Of a stretch of 13,741 bases of DNA, positions 6,179-13,741 are shown one piece after another. This stretch comes from Kiritimatiellia bacterium. GTDB taxonomy: Bacteria > Verrucomicrobiota > Kiritimatiellia > SLAD01. Made by a program: the position numbers and the translations under genes. The notes beneath the pieces were generated by a model. That model searched no databases. It was not told the origin of the DNA and saw only the letters and a list, made by a program, of their open reading frames with translations. How positions within the stretch are numbered: position 1 is the first letter of the stretch; the number at the start of each line of letters is the position of its first letter. Where the stretch lies: the NCBI GenBank assembly GCA_007128275.1, contig SKXR01000077.1, forward strand, positions 1-13,741, in the 5' to 3' direction.

Positions 6179-7033
6179 TCAACGGGCGCAGAGCCGATTG
6201 GATAGTTCGCCCCAGGCGGTGACCGGAATGGATTCGGGGCGCTGATCGGGACGCACCTTCGCTTGTTCCAGGACGGCCGGCACGTCCCTATCGGCGGGGA
6301 CGACCGCCGCCGGCGCGTTCAGCAGGAGGCGACCGACCTGTTTGCGGCGCTGCGAAAAACACCATTTGACGAGGCCATTGAAGTGCGCGGTGTCGCGGAG
6401 CACGATTTGCGGTTCGGATCGCCGATAAAACTCCACGATGGCGGAGCGCACGTCGGGCGGCGGATAGAAGCAGGACGGGCTGACGGTCTTGCGCAAGACC
6501 ACATCGTAATACATCTGTGCATGAATGCTGGACACGCCATAGGCCTTGGACCCGTGCCCGGCGGCGAGCCGTTCGGCCACATCGGTTTGCAGCATGACGA
6601 TCATGCGCAACGGACGATCCTCCGCATCGATCAATTCCAGCAGGATGCGCGTTCCGGAAGAATAGGGCAGGTTGGATATCACATGTGTTACGTGCTCGTT
6701 CTTCAGCATCATGGCCAGATTCTGATCCAGCGCGTCGCCTTCGATGAGATGGAGTGTGGGCTGTGCGCCAAACTGTTCGCGCAGATAGGCGGCCAGTCGC
6801 GGATCCTTTTCAATCGCAATCACGCGGTGCGCGCGTGGAATCAAGTGTTCGGTCAAAACGCCGAGACCGGGCCCGACTTCGAGTACCACATCGTCTTCCG
6901 CCAGATGCGCGGAATCCAGAATGATGTTCAATATGTTTTCGTCCACGAGGAAGTTCTGCCCGAGCACGCGGCTGGGGATGATATCCTCTGCGGCCAGTAA
7001 CCGTTTGATTTCTGATGGCCGCGTACGCTTCAT
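6179..7033 (-). CDS. rsmA: 16S rRNA adenine dimethyltransferase RsmA (KsgA)
   Basis: RsmA dimethylates the two adjacent adenines A1518 and A1519 of 16S rRNA late in small-subunit assembly. Numbered from ATG 7033, the 284-residue protein has GQNFL at 25-29, motif I EVGPGLG at 52-58, an acidic residue for the cofactor ribose in IEKD (Glu75), GDAL at 99-102 and the catalytic NLPYS at 121-125, followed by the FYPPPDVRSA segment typical of the family. ATG 7033 is preferred because it overlaps the pdxA stop as ATGA, like the other junctions here; an in-frame ATG at 7045 would add four residues. Neither has a clear ribosome-binding site. It closes the surA-like, pdxA, rsmA unit. Confidence 0.95.
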   Translation of the reverse strand: MKRTRPSEIKRLLAAEDIIPSRVLGQNFLVDENILNIILDSAHLAEDDVVLEVGPGLGVLTEHLIPRAHRVIAIEKDPRLAAYLREQFGAQPTLHLIEGDALDQNLAMMLKNEHVTHVISNLPYSSGTRILLELIDAEDRPLRMIVMLQTDVAERLAAGHGSKAYGVSSIHAQMYYDVVLRKTVSPSCFYPPPDVRSAIVEFYRRSEPQIVLRDTAHFNGLVKWCFSQRRKQVGRLLLNAPAAVVPADRDVPAVLEQAKVRPDQRPESIPVTAWGELSNRLCAR

Positions 7034-8037
7034 GGCCCGCGCCATGGATTCGGACGCGTGGCAAGTTTCGCGGCCAAGGCGATGGCTTCGATCATGCTCG
7101 AAGGATCAGCCTTGCCTTGCCCCGCCAAGCCATAGGCCGTGCCGTGATCCGGAGAGGTCCGGACAAAGGGGAGGCCGAGCGTGAGGTTCACCCCTTTCTC
7201 GAACGCGACCATCTTGAACGGGGCCAGCGCCTGATCGTGGTACATCGCCACCACCGCGTCGTACGCGCCTTCACGCACTTGCCGAAAGACGCTGTCCGCA
7301 GGTACGGGACCGCTCAGCACGATGTCCTTTCGACGCACCGCGCGCATGGCGGGTCGGATGATCGTGCGTTCCTCCTGGCCAATGGCGCCGCCGTCGCCCG
7401 CGTGCGGGTTCAGCCCGCACACGGCGATCCGTTTCCTGCGCACCCCGAGCCAGCGCAACGCGTCCGCGGTCATTTCAATCGTGTTTCGCACCCCGCTCCG
7501 CGTCAGCGATCCGGCCACGTCTTTGATGGGGATATGCCGGGTGGCGAGCACCACCCGAAAATCATCCGCCAACAACATCATTTCGAATCGGGTCGTGCCG
7601 CTGAGTGCCGCGAGCAGTTCGGTATGGCCCGGGGCGTCCACGCCGGCCTTTTTGAAGCCTTCCTTGTTGATTGGCGCAGTGACGAGGGCGCCCAAGTGCC
7701 CGTGGAGGGCGGCTTCCGTCGCGGCCACAACCCAGCGGTAGGCGGCGCGCGCCGCGTCCGCCGCGCACGTCCCGGGCCGGGGTATCAGATTGGATTCGGG
7801 AGCGGGATTCCATAGTGTCACGCCGCGTGCGGGGGCGGTCGATGCGGCGGGAGACCAAACCGGCGGCATCGCGAGACCCAAGCTTCGCACTTCCCGGGCC
7901 AGGGTGTCGTGATCGCCGATCAATACCAATCGGGTCCCCGGCGGACGTTTGGCGAAGGCGGCTTTCAACGCAACCTCCGGGCCGATTCCGTTGATGTCGC
8001 CGAGCGTGATTCCGATTATGGCTGGGCGCTTGCTCAT
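7030..8037 (-). CDS. pdxA: 4-hydroxythreonine-4-phosphate dehydrogenase PdxA
   Basis: PdxA oxidises 4-phosphohydroxy-L-threonine with NAD(P)+ in the deoxyxylulose 5-phosphate-dependent pyridoxal phosphate pathway; its unstable product is used by PdxJ. The 335-residue length is normal. GDINGIGPEV at 13-22 is the N-terminal signature (GDPAGIGPE in many enzymes). The substrate segment PGHTE is at 136-140. Metal-binding histidines line up with the E. coli enzyme: His168 (TRHIP), His212 (NPHAGDGG) and His267 (MYHDQ). The C-terminal SPDHGTAYGLAG (295-306) is also intact. The ATG at 8037 has no strong ribosome-binding site. The gene overlaps rsmA and follows the SurA-like gene after 86 bp, as in the E. 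coli cluster. Confidence 0.95.
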   Translation of the reverse strand: MSKRPAIIGITLGDINGIGPEVALKAAFAKRPPGTRLVLIGDHDTLAREVRSLGLAMPPVWSPAASTAPARGVTLWNPAPESNLIPRPGTCAADAARAAYRWVVAATEAALHGHLGALVTAPINKEGFKKAGVDAPGHTELLAALSGTTRFEMMLLADDFRVVLATRHIPIKDVAGSLTRSGVRNTIEMTADALRWLGVRRKRIAVCGLNPHAGDGGAIGQEERTIIRPAMRAVRRKDIVLSGPVPADSVFRQVREGAYDAVVAMYHDQALAPFKMVAFEKGVNLTLGLPFVRTSPDHGTAYGLAGQGKADPSSMIEAIALAAKLATRPNPWRGP

Positions 8038-8081
8038 GCGTTCATGGTCTCATCATCGTTGCGGTCTCCGGTCACCGAGTC

Positions 8082-8116
8082 ACCGCGGCGGCGACACGCC
8101 CGTTCGGGTTCGGCGT
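8082..8116. repeat. Short GC-rich intergenic repeat candidate
   Basis: The 14-mer ACCGCGGCGGCGAC at 8082-8095 recurs exactly at 12759-12772, also in a non-coding gap. The neighbouring CGGGTTCGGCGT (8105-8116) recurs in the end palindrome at 84-95. In a GC-rich window these short matches could be chance, but all lie outside genes. Confidence 0.4.
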
Positions 8117-8123
8117 AAGACAT

Positions 8124-9116
8124 TTAGAACGCCTGTTCGGATCGCGGCAGCGGGTAGATATGGACGTGGAAACGCTCGTTAAGGCGGTTGATCCAAGAGC
8201 GATAGATGCGTTGCTCCTCCGCGTGGCGCACTTCCTGGTATAATTGATCGCGCACTTCGGCGAAGGGGATCACCGATTCCGGGCGGCGATCCTCGACATG
8301 AACAATATACAGGGCTTCCGCCGTCTCAATAACATCGCTGGTCTGTCCGGGCTGCAACGTGTCGGCGGCGCCGGCCAGTTCCGGTCGCAGGATGTCCGGA
8401 TTGATCCAGCCCCAGTCTCCGCCGCGTTCGGCGCGGGCGTCCTGGGAATAGGAGCGGGCCAGTTCCGCAAAGTCCGCTCCTGCGGCGGCTTCCTCTTGAA
8501 CCCGCCGGGCCAGCGCGATGGGTTCAGAATGAGCTTCCGTAGCCTCGCGCGGGATCATAATCATGCGTACCCGGGTTCCGCCCGGTTCCGTAAATTCGTC
8601 GATGCGGCTTTCGTAAGCTTCGCGAACTTGACGCGGGGAAACCACTACGTTGGGCAGGACTTCTTCGCGACGCAGAAACATGACGGCGAGTCGTTCCCGC
8701 ACATCCTGCCTCCATTCTTCCATGCTGATGCCTTCGGCCGCGAGCTGCGCCATAAACGCATTTCGATCCCCCTGAAAATTCTCCGAGATGATGCCCTGGA
8801 TGTGTTCGTCCACCAGCTGGGCGGGGATGTGGCCCTCTTTATGTTCGAATTCCTCAAGGATCAGCGCATTTTCGATCATCGCGTTGAGTACTTGCTCATA
8901 CGCGTTCTCCAGGCGCGTCATCAATTCCCGGCCGGTATAGGTGGTACGGAGTTGTCGCTCCATGGGCTGCAGGGCGGACATGACCTCGCCCACGGTGATG
9001 ACCCGTTTGTTCACCGTGGCGGCATATCCGTCCACCGGAATGGAGTCCGCGGCGTCGACCGACACGAGCGGCAGGCCCAACAAGGCTAACAGGATTAAGG
9101 TGATCAATCGTTTCAT
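8124..9116 (-). CDS. surA: SurA-like periplasmic peptidyl-prolyl cis-trans isomerase
   Basis: This is a SurA/parvulin-type chaperone, expected to help outer-membrane proteins fold in the periplasm. The 330-residue protein begins with a signal peptide (MKRLITLILLALLGLPL, probable cleavage near VDA at 20-22). A SurA_N-like helical domain spans about 28-160. A single rotamase (parvulin) domain spans about 180-278, with VRMIMIP (183-189), DFAELARSYSQD (215-226), GGDWGWI (232-238) and ALYIVHVEDRR (268-278). E. coli SurA has two parvulin domains and about 430 residues; here there is one, so SurA is the family and context name rather than proven orthology. The ATG at 9116 is chosen for the signal peptide; the frame runs upstream without family sequence. 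It leads surA-pdxA-rsmA. Confidence 0.87.
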   Translation of the reverse strand: MKRLITLILLALLGLPLVSVDAADSIPVDGYAATVNKRVITVGEVMSALQPMERQLRTTYTGRELMTRLENAYEQVLNAMIENALILEEFEHKEGHIPAQLVDEHIQGIISENFQGDRNAFMAQLAAEGISMEEWRQDVRERLAVMFLRREEVLPNVVVSPRQVREAYESRIDEFTEPGGTRVRMIMIPREATEAHSEPIALARRVQEEAAAGADFAELARSYSQDARAERGGDWGWINPDILRPELAGAADTLQPGQTSDVIETAEALYIVHVEDRRPESVIPFAEVRDQLYQEVRHAEEQRIYRSWINRLNERFHVHIYPLPRSEQAF

Positions 9117-9142
9117 GGGATTCAGAAGCCCTTCACGTGCAT

Positions 9143-9171
9143 ACCATAGAGTAGAGCGCGCACTATCGCAA
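9143..9171 (-). promoter_or_regulatory. Candidate promoter of the surA-pdxA-rsmA unit
   Basis: On the minus strand TTGCGA (9171-9166) is separated by 17 bp from TATGGT (9148-9143), each matching four of six sigma70 consensus bases. Transcription would begin around 9136, about 20 bp upstream of the ATG at 9116. The call rests only on spacing and partial matches. Confidence 0.35.
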
Positions 9172-9327
9172 ATACGCCGGAGCCGCGCAAGCGTTACATG
9201 CCGCCGTCCCATCGGGAAAAACCCGATACGGGGAGACCGATTGTCCCCGCTATCCGCGTTCCCGTCGCGGGGGCAAGATGCATACTGGACATGGTGTCTG
9301 CATCGGATCACAACATGGAGAGTGGCT

Positions 9328-10596
9328 ATGACAGTGTTTAACCCTTGGGAAATGGCGTGCCAACAGCTTGACATGGTGGCCGACAAGCTGAATCTCGACA
9401 AGGGCATCCACGCCAAGTTGCGACATTGCAAGCGCGCCCTGATCGTTTCGGTGCCGATTTGGATGGATGACGACACGGTGGAGGTGTTTGAAGGCTACCG
9501 CGTGCAACACAATCTCGAGCGTGGCCCCGCCAAAGGCGGTATTCGCTATCATCCGGACGTGACATTGGATGAAGTCAAGGCGTTGGCCATGTGGATGACG
9601 TGGAAATGCGCCGTGGTCAATATCCCTTACGGGGGCGCGAAGGGCGGCGTGGTTTGCGATCCGACCAAGATGTCGCTGAAAGAAATCGAAAAACTGACGC
9701 GCCGATTAACATCCGAGATTTCGATCATCATCGGACCGGAAAAAGACATTCCGGCGCCGGACGTGAATACGAATCCGCAGGTGATGTCATGGATCATGGA
9801 CACCTACTCGATGGGCGTCGGCTACTCCGCGCCGGGCGTGGTGACGGGTAAACCCATTGAAATAGGAGGCAGCTTGGGGCGTCACACGGCAACGGGACGA
9901 GGCGCGATGCTGGTGATTCATGAGGCCATGAAGCATCTCAAGATGAAACCGTCCGACACGCGCATTGCGATCCAGGGATTCGGCAATGTCGGCAGTTCCT
10001 TGGCGCGCTACCTGCATGAGTTGGGTTGTCCGGTCGTGGCCGTAACCGACGTGTCTGGCGGGCTCTTCAATGAGAAGGGGTTGGATGTGCCCGCGTTGTT
10101 GGCGCATGTGGAGCGACAGCCGCAACGCTTGATCGCCGGTTTCGACGGGGGCGATCATCTTGCGGGCGAGCCGGCCGCGAATGAGGCCCTGTTTAAGTTG
10201 GACGTGGAGATTCTTGCGCCGTGCGCCTTGGAGAACCAAATCACGGCGGACAACGCCGGAAACATCCGTGCGCGAATCATCGCCGAAGGCGCCAATGGCC
10301 CCACGACGCCGGAAGCGGATGTGATCCTGCATGAAAACGGTGTGCTCGTGTTGCCTGACATCCTCACCAACGCGGGCGGCGTGACCGTGTCCTACTTCGA
10401 ATGGGTGCAGGATTTGCAGTCCATCTTCTGGGATCTGGAAAGTATTGACCGCGAATTGACGCGCATCATGACGCGAAGTTTCCACGAGGTCATGGCCATC
10501 GCCGAACGCGAACAATGCGACCTGCGACTCGCGGCGTACATGCTGGGCGTGAACCGTGTCGCCACAGCCGTCAAACTGCGCGGCGTATTTCCGTAA
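9328..10596 (+). CDS. gdhA: Glu/Leu/Phe/Val-type glutamate dehydrogenase
   Basis: The enzyme interconverts glutamate with 2-oxoglutarate and ammonia using NAD(H) or NADP(H), linking carbon and nitrogen metabolism in the cytoplasm. Its 422 residues fit the small-subunit hexameric class. The dimerisation/substrate domain carries GPAKGGIRYHP at 66-76, PYGGAKGG at 100-107 with the catalytic lysine (Lys105), and DIPAPD at 140-145 with Asp145. GRHTATGRG (184-192) precedes the Rossmann motif GFGNVG at 217-222. TNAGGVTVSYFEWVQ near the C-terminus is typical. GGAG at 9317-9320 stands 7 bp before ATG 9328. Close relatives act on leucine or phenylalanine, but the substrate-pocket context favours glutamate. 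Cofactor choice cannot be read reliably. It is divergent from the SurA-like gene and appears monocistronic. Confidence 0.93.
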   Translation: MTVFNPWEMACQQLDMVADKLNLDKGIHAKLRHCKRALIVSVPIWMDDDTVEVFEGYRVQHNLERGPAKGGIRYHPDVTLDEVKALAMWMTWKCAVVNIPYGGAKGGVVCDPTKMSLKEIEKLTRRLTSEISIIIGPEKDIPAPDVNTNPQVMSWIMDTYSMGVGYSAPGVVTGKPIEIGGSLGRHTATGRGAMLVIHEAMKHLKMKPSDTRIAIQGFGNVGSSLARYLHELGCPVVAVTDVSGGLFNEKGLDVPALLAHVERQPQRLIAGFDGGDHLAGEPAANEALFKLDVEILAPCALENQITADNAGNIRARIIAEGANGPTTPEADVILHENGVLVLPDILTNAGGVTVSYFEWVQDLQSIFWDLESIDRELTRIMTRSFHEVMAIAEREQCDLRLAAYMLGVNRVATAVKLRGVFP

Positions 10597-10936
10597 CGGG
10601 ATAATGCGGAAAGGCTGTAGCCTAGCCCTGCGCGAAGCCGAACGGGATGCGGGAGGCCCTTTCGGACCCGTTACCGTGCGAGATGACCGCTTGCCACGCA
10701 TGCGCATACGTCCCCCTATATTGCATGCCTATACGCTTGGCTACACTCTGTAATTATTTGTCTAAGAGCGCATTACGTGTAAAACATGCGTATTCGTGCC
10801 CGGCTCATCCCCCCTGATAGGGTCACAGTGGAAATGCTGAAGATGTATTTCCTGTATCGATAAGCCTTGTTGTTATATCCCAATAGATACATTATGTGAG
10901 CTTGAGTTGAATTGTGCGTATCGCTCGGAGTGACCA
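10597..10936. other. Non-coding gap between gdhA and the surface-protein gene
   Basis: This 340-bp gap holds no credible gene. A weak inverted repeat AGGCTGTAGCCT (10612-10623) follows the gdhA stop without a T-tract. An imperfect palindrome around ATGCGCAT (10696-10711) and a small CCCTGATAGGG hairpin occur further on. From about 10740 the sequence becomes noticeably richer in A and T than the surrounding genes, as expected for the promoter of the downstream gene, but no box pair stands out. GGAG at 10927-10930 is the likely ribosome-binding site for the GTG at 10937. Confidence 0.6.
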
Positions 10937-12610
10937 GTGAAGTACCCCATTTACATACTTATCGGTGTTGGCCTATTAGTCGGGCCGGTTTCTGCGTCCA
11001 TGCCCGGAAATGGAACGCCGGATGATCCGTATCAGGTTTCCACATTGGAGCATCTGCAATCCATGGCGGCCGACTTGAATGCTCATTATGTGTTGGTGAA
11101 CGACATAGACGCGTCAGCGACCGCCGAATGGAACGAGGTATCGGGCGTATATCGCGGTTTTGCCCCGGTCGGTGACATCCTTTGGGATCTGCGCTTTCGC
11201 GGCTCGTTCGACGGGCAGGGGCACCGCATTCATGACTTGTACATCAACCGGCCGGACCAGGCGCGTGTCGGTTTGTTCGGATATATCGAGGTCGGCTCCA
11301 CCGTGCAGAATCTGGGTGTGGTGAATGCCACGGTGATTGGCGGCCAGCGTACGGGCGCCTTGGCGGGGGAAAATCATGGTTTGATTTCGCGCGCCTTCAG
11401 TACCGGCTTCGTTCAAGGCGCTTGGGCGACAGGCGGTTTGGCCGGTGAGAATGCGAAGTCCGGCGTGATCGAGAACGCGTATTCGCATGCTGCGGTTCAA
11501 CTCAGTGGCGCCGGCGGTGGTTTGGTGGGGTCGAATAGAGGGATCGTGCGGTATTCGTTTTCCACCGGCGAGATCAGTGGACCGGCCTGGGCGCTTAACG
11601 GATTGATCGGGGACTCGAAAGGCGGGAAGGTCGAGTCTTCCTTCTGGGACACGGAAACGTCCGGGATCACCGTCAGCAAGGGCGGCGAAGGGAAGACCAC
11701 CGCGGAGATGTACGACCTGCTGACATTCGCCTCGCTGGACATTGCCGACCCGGACGATTACGACGGGCACACATGGGTCATCGAGCCGGGAGAGAGCTAT
11801 CCCACTTTCGGCTGGGAATACATCAACACGATACCGGTCGAGTCCGACGTCTTCGCATGGCCCGAGGCTTCTTCGATTACGTACGGCGATTCCTTGGACG
11901 CTTCCGTGTTGACCGGTGGCGCGGCTTCCGTCGACGGGGTATTCGGCTTCTTCGCATCGGCAACCGTGCCGGCCGCGGCGGGCGTGCACGAGGCGGTAGT
12001 AGTGTTTACCCCCGCCGACCTCGACTCCTATCTGGCGGTGACCGGCACGTTAACCGTCGCGGTCAATCCCAGACCATTAACGGTGACCGGTTCCTTTACG
12101 GCGGAAGACAAGGTTTATGACGGAACGACCGACGCCATCATTACGCAGGACAGCTTGTCGTTGATGAATCGCCTGTCGGGCGACGATGTGGAGCTGCAAC
12201 CGACGGCGTCCTTCGAAAGTCCGGAACCGGGCACGCACACCGTGTCGTTGACCTCATCGACCTATGTGACCGGTACGGACGCGTCGAACTACATTCTTTC
12301 CATGGCCGACGCGCCCGTTACCACGGCAACGATCACTCAGCTTCGTGTCGTGGGCCGCCCGGTGCAGGAAATGCAACGGAGCGGACTTCCCATGGAACGC
12401 GCGTACCTCGAATGGGTGGGCAGTGCCTCCCCGCATCATCCGCCCACCTCGTATGTCATCCAGAGCACCACCAACATCGTGTCGCCCGACTGGAAGACCG
12501 TAGCGGTGATCCCGAGGAAGAACGGCGTGAATTCGTGGACCAGCCCGGACCCGGTGGAAGGTTCCGTATATTATCGCGTGAAGGTTCCGGGCCCCGGCGA
12601 ATCGCTTTGA
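10937..12610 (+). CDS. Exported GLUG/MBG/YDG-type mosaic surface protein
   Basis: This 557-residue protein is predicted to be secreted and surface-related, function unknown. Residues 1-20 form a signal peptide ending VSA. Residues 22-120 resemble the start of a beta-helix (NGTPDDPYQVST, FDGQGHRIHDLYI). GLUG-like repeats follow at about 138-160, 165-188 and 193-212 (TGALAGEN, TGGLAGEN, GGLVGSN, each then an A-x-S/T-G type turn). Residues 307-378 resemble an MBG domain (ITYGDSLDASVLTGG), and 379-468 a YDG domain (PLTVTGSF, KVYDGTTDA). The tail (470-550) is fibronectin-like, with SYVIQSTTN and YYRVKVP. No LPXTG, PEP-CTERM or obvious outer-membrane barrel is seen. The start is GTG with GGAG 6 bp upstream. 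It has no partner gene in an operon here. Confidence 0.8.
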   Translation: MKYPIYILIGVGLLVGPVSASMPGNGTPDDPYQVSTLEHLQSMAADLNAHYVLVNDIDASATAEWNEVSGVYRGFAPVGDILWDLRFRGSFDGQGHRIHDLYINRPDQARVGLFGYIEVGSTVQNLGVVNATVIGGQRTGALAGENHGLISRAFSTGFVQGAWATGGLAGENAKSGVIENAYSHAAVQLSGAGGGLVGSNRGIVRYSFSTGEISGPAWALNGLIGDSKGGKVESSFWDTETSGITVSKGGEGKTTAEMYDLLTFASLDIADPDDYDGHTWVIEPGESYPTFGWEYINTIPVESDVFAWPEASSITYGDSLDASVLTGGAASVDGVFGFFASATVPAAAGVHEAVVVFTPADLDSYLAVTGTLTVAVNPRPLTVTGSFTAEDKVYDGTTDAIITQDSLSLMNRLSGDDVELQPTASFESPEPGTHTVSLTSSTYVTGTDASNYILSMADAPVTTATITQLRVVGRPVQEMQRSGLPMERAYLEWVGSASPHHPPTSYVIQSTTNIVSPDWKTVAVIPRKNGVNSWTSPDPVEGSVYYRVKVPGPGESL

Positions 12611-12750
12611 ATCAGCTGACGTCCGAGTACCTCTAAGAAATGGCCGCAAGGCGCTGATTGCAAGGAAGCGATGGGTATCCGATTATCCGAGCGCGTGCGG
12701 TGACAATACGCCCAACGATGATCTACTCCATCTCAATCCACGTGTCGTCC

Positions 12751-12807
12751 ACCGCGTTACCGCGGCGGCGACGTGCGGCTTCTGTAGCCGCGTCCGTAAG
12801 GACGTGG
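12751..12807. repeat. Hairpin-bearing intergenic repeat candidate
   Basis: The region contains ACCGCGGCGGCGAC (12759-12772), shared exactly with 8082-8095. It ends in an 8-bp stem, CCGCGTCC/GGACGTGG around GTAA (12788-12807), with one G-T pair. It sits between the surface-protein gene and the insertion sequence. The shape suggests another small dispersed GC-rich element. Confidence 0.45.
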
Positions 12808-12819
12808 AAGCTTGTCGCA

Positions 12820-13741
12820 TAAGGCCTGAGTTCCACATTGGGACACCCATTCAGCAGATGATGTCGTAAAGTTGCTGTTGTTCAGCATCCATTTGCAAAA
12901 GGATCTGCTGTTTCTGAGGATCGTTCGGCAGTCTGAAGCTCATCTCATACATCGTTTGCGTCAACTCGGCGGCGCGTTTGGGACTCATCGCGACACCAGC
13001 TTCATGCAACCGACGTTCCAGTTCCTTGTAGATCGTATACGCCACGAAGGCGACGAGTACATGGGCCTCTATGCGCTTTCGCAGCCGATGGTACATCGGG
13101 CGAATTCGCAGATCGGTCTTTGAGATTCGAAATGCCTTTTCCACATGCCACAGTTGCCCGTAGTTCTTGATCAGTTCCGTCGCGGACAGATTCGTGTTGC
13201 TCAGATATCCCTTCAGCCCGTCCCATCGGGCGGCTTGCTCGATCTTTGTCTCATCGATTTCAATAGCCACCTCGCCCGTGAGCTTCAGGAACTTGTTGTA
13301 CCCCCGGTTATTCAGGTGTTCTTTCGTCATTCGCCCCGAGCCGACCTGCTTTCGAAGTCGAGCCAAGCCACGCTGGCGGTTGTGGGCATCCTTCTTTGCT
13401 CGCTGGTCGGAATAGGCCACGATCAACCGATATCCGTCGTCACGTATGATCTCCACGCTCTGGCCATTGGTCAGGCCATGGCACTTTTGAAGGATGTCGT
13501 CCTGTACGGCCTGGGGCTCGTTGCGGATCCGGGCCGCCACAACAAACGGGTATTTCTGACGATTCAACATCTCAAGATTATCCTGACTGAGCATGGCCGC
13601 ATCAGCGACGACCACCGGTTTACCAAAGCGATACCGCTCCTGAATACCGTTCAACACTGGCAGGAGCGTCTTGCCCTCGAATGTGTTCCCCTCGAAGATG
13701 TCATAGCCAATCGGATAGCCATTCTCTCCGACCAGCAGGCC
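12820..13741 (-). mobile_element. Partial insertion sequence, IS1634-like
   Basis: The element is defined by its transposase gene and continues past the window end. Its inner border is not fixed: the motif GTTCCACATTGGGACAC (12831-12847) just outside the stop codon is a plausible terminal-repeat region, but the partner end lies outside the window, so neither inverted repeats nor a target duplication can be shown. Confidence 0.55.
12851..13741 (-). CDS. IS1634-family DDE transposase, 5' end beyond the window
   Basis: The frame is open from base 13741 to the TGA at 12851-12853, giving 296 C-terminal residues; a GTG at 13657 is internal, because the reading continues upstream as GLLVGENGYPIGYDIFEGNT. 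The visible part includes the second catalytic aspartate in VVVADAAMLS (Asp47 of the visible part) and the glutamate region YGQLWHVEKAFRISKTDL, which fits the Y-R-E-K type signature of IS4-superfamily enzymes. The long insertion between Asp and Glu fits the IS1634 group. No frameshift or stop interrupts the visible portion, so the element may be active. The N-terminal domain and first aspartate are outside the window. Confidence 0.88.
   Translation of the reverse strand, partial: GLLVGENGYPIGYDIFEGNTFEGKTLLPVLNGIQERYRFGKPVVVADAAMLSQDNLEMLNRQKYPFVVAARIRNEPQAVQDDILQKCHGLTNGQSVEIIRDDGYRLIVAYSDQRAKKDAHNRQRGLARLRKQVGSGRMTKEHLNNRGYNKFLKLTGEVAIEIDETKIEQAARWDGLKGYLSNTNLSATELIKNYGQLWHVEKAFRISKTDLRIRPMYHRLRKRIEAHVLVAFVAYTIYKELERRLHEAGVAMSPKRAAELTQTMYEMSFRLPNDPQKQQILLQMDAEQQQLYDIIC

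Noticed and set aside
8941..9327. Upstream extension of gdhA
   Set aside because: The added part is antisense to the SurA-like gene; ATG 9328 has GGAG 7 bp upstream and matches the family start.
9205..9327. Known riboswitch upstream of gdhA
   Set aside because: The stems do not match any riboswitch core I can recognise; kept only as an unexplained structure.
9117..9476. Upstream extension of the SurA-like gene
   Set aside because: It would bury the signal peptide and overlap the start of gdhA on the other strand; ATG 9116 is directly followed by the signal sequence.
10612..10623. AGGCTGTAGCCT as a gdhA terminator
   Set aside because: The stem has only 5 bp with a 2-nt loop and no T-tract follows.
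10696..10711. Palindrome around ATGCGCAT as an operator for the surface-protein gene
   Set aside because: It is over 220 bp from the start codon, has a mismatched pair and has no second copy.

Overview
The window is a GC-rich bacterial stretch from a diderm organism, judged by a lipoprotein ModA and a SurA-like periplasmic chaperone. The GLUG/YDG-type exported protein and the many small GC-rich interspersed hairpin repeats suggest a member of the PVC group (Verrucomicrobiota/Kiritimatiellota). That assignment is inference; no rRNA or tRNA gene is present to test it. Both ends look like contig ends: the left end is a perfect 122-bp palindrome and the right end lies inside a transposase gene.

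From 162 to 9116 every gene is on the minus strand, in three transcription units. Read in the direction of transcription they are: (1) a SurA-like peptidyl-prolyl isomerase, pdxA and rsmA (9116 to 6179), the same order as in the Escherichia coli surA-pdxA-rsmA cluster; (2) a molybdate uptake operon, modE-like regulator, modA, modB and modC (5847 to 2950), joined by ATGA overlaps; (3) mnmA, larE and rsmE (2861 to 162), covering tRNA thiolation, nickel-pincer-type sulfur insertion and 16S rRNA methylation. The two gaps between these units carry short GC-rich hairpin repeats that look like one dispersed family.

The plus strand then carries a hexameric-type glutamate dehydrogenase (9328-10596), divergent from the SurA-like gene, and an exported mosaic surface protein (10937-12610) with GLUG, MBG-like and YDG-like regions. 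A repeat-bearing gap leads to a minus-strand IS1634-like transposase that runs off the window.

Most of the window is conserved housekeeping and I see no clear new defence or mobile system. The most informative signals are a ModE-type operator over a predicted leaderless promoter in front of a ModE homologue that lacks molybdate-binding domains, the end palindrome, the hairpin repeats at operon borders, and a LarE with a three-cysteine pattern that has no larB or larC beside it.
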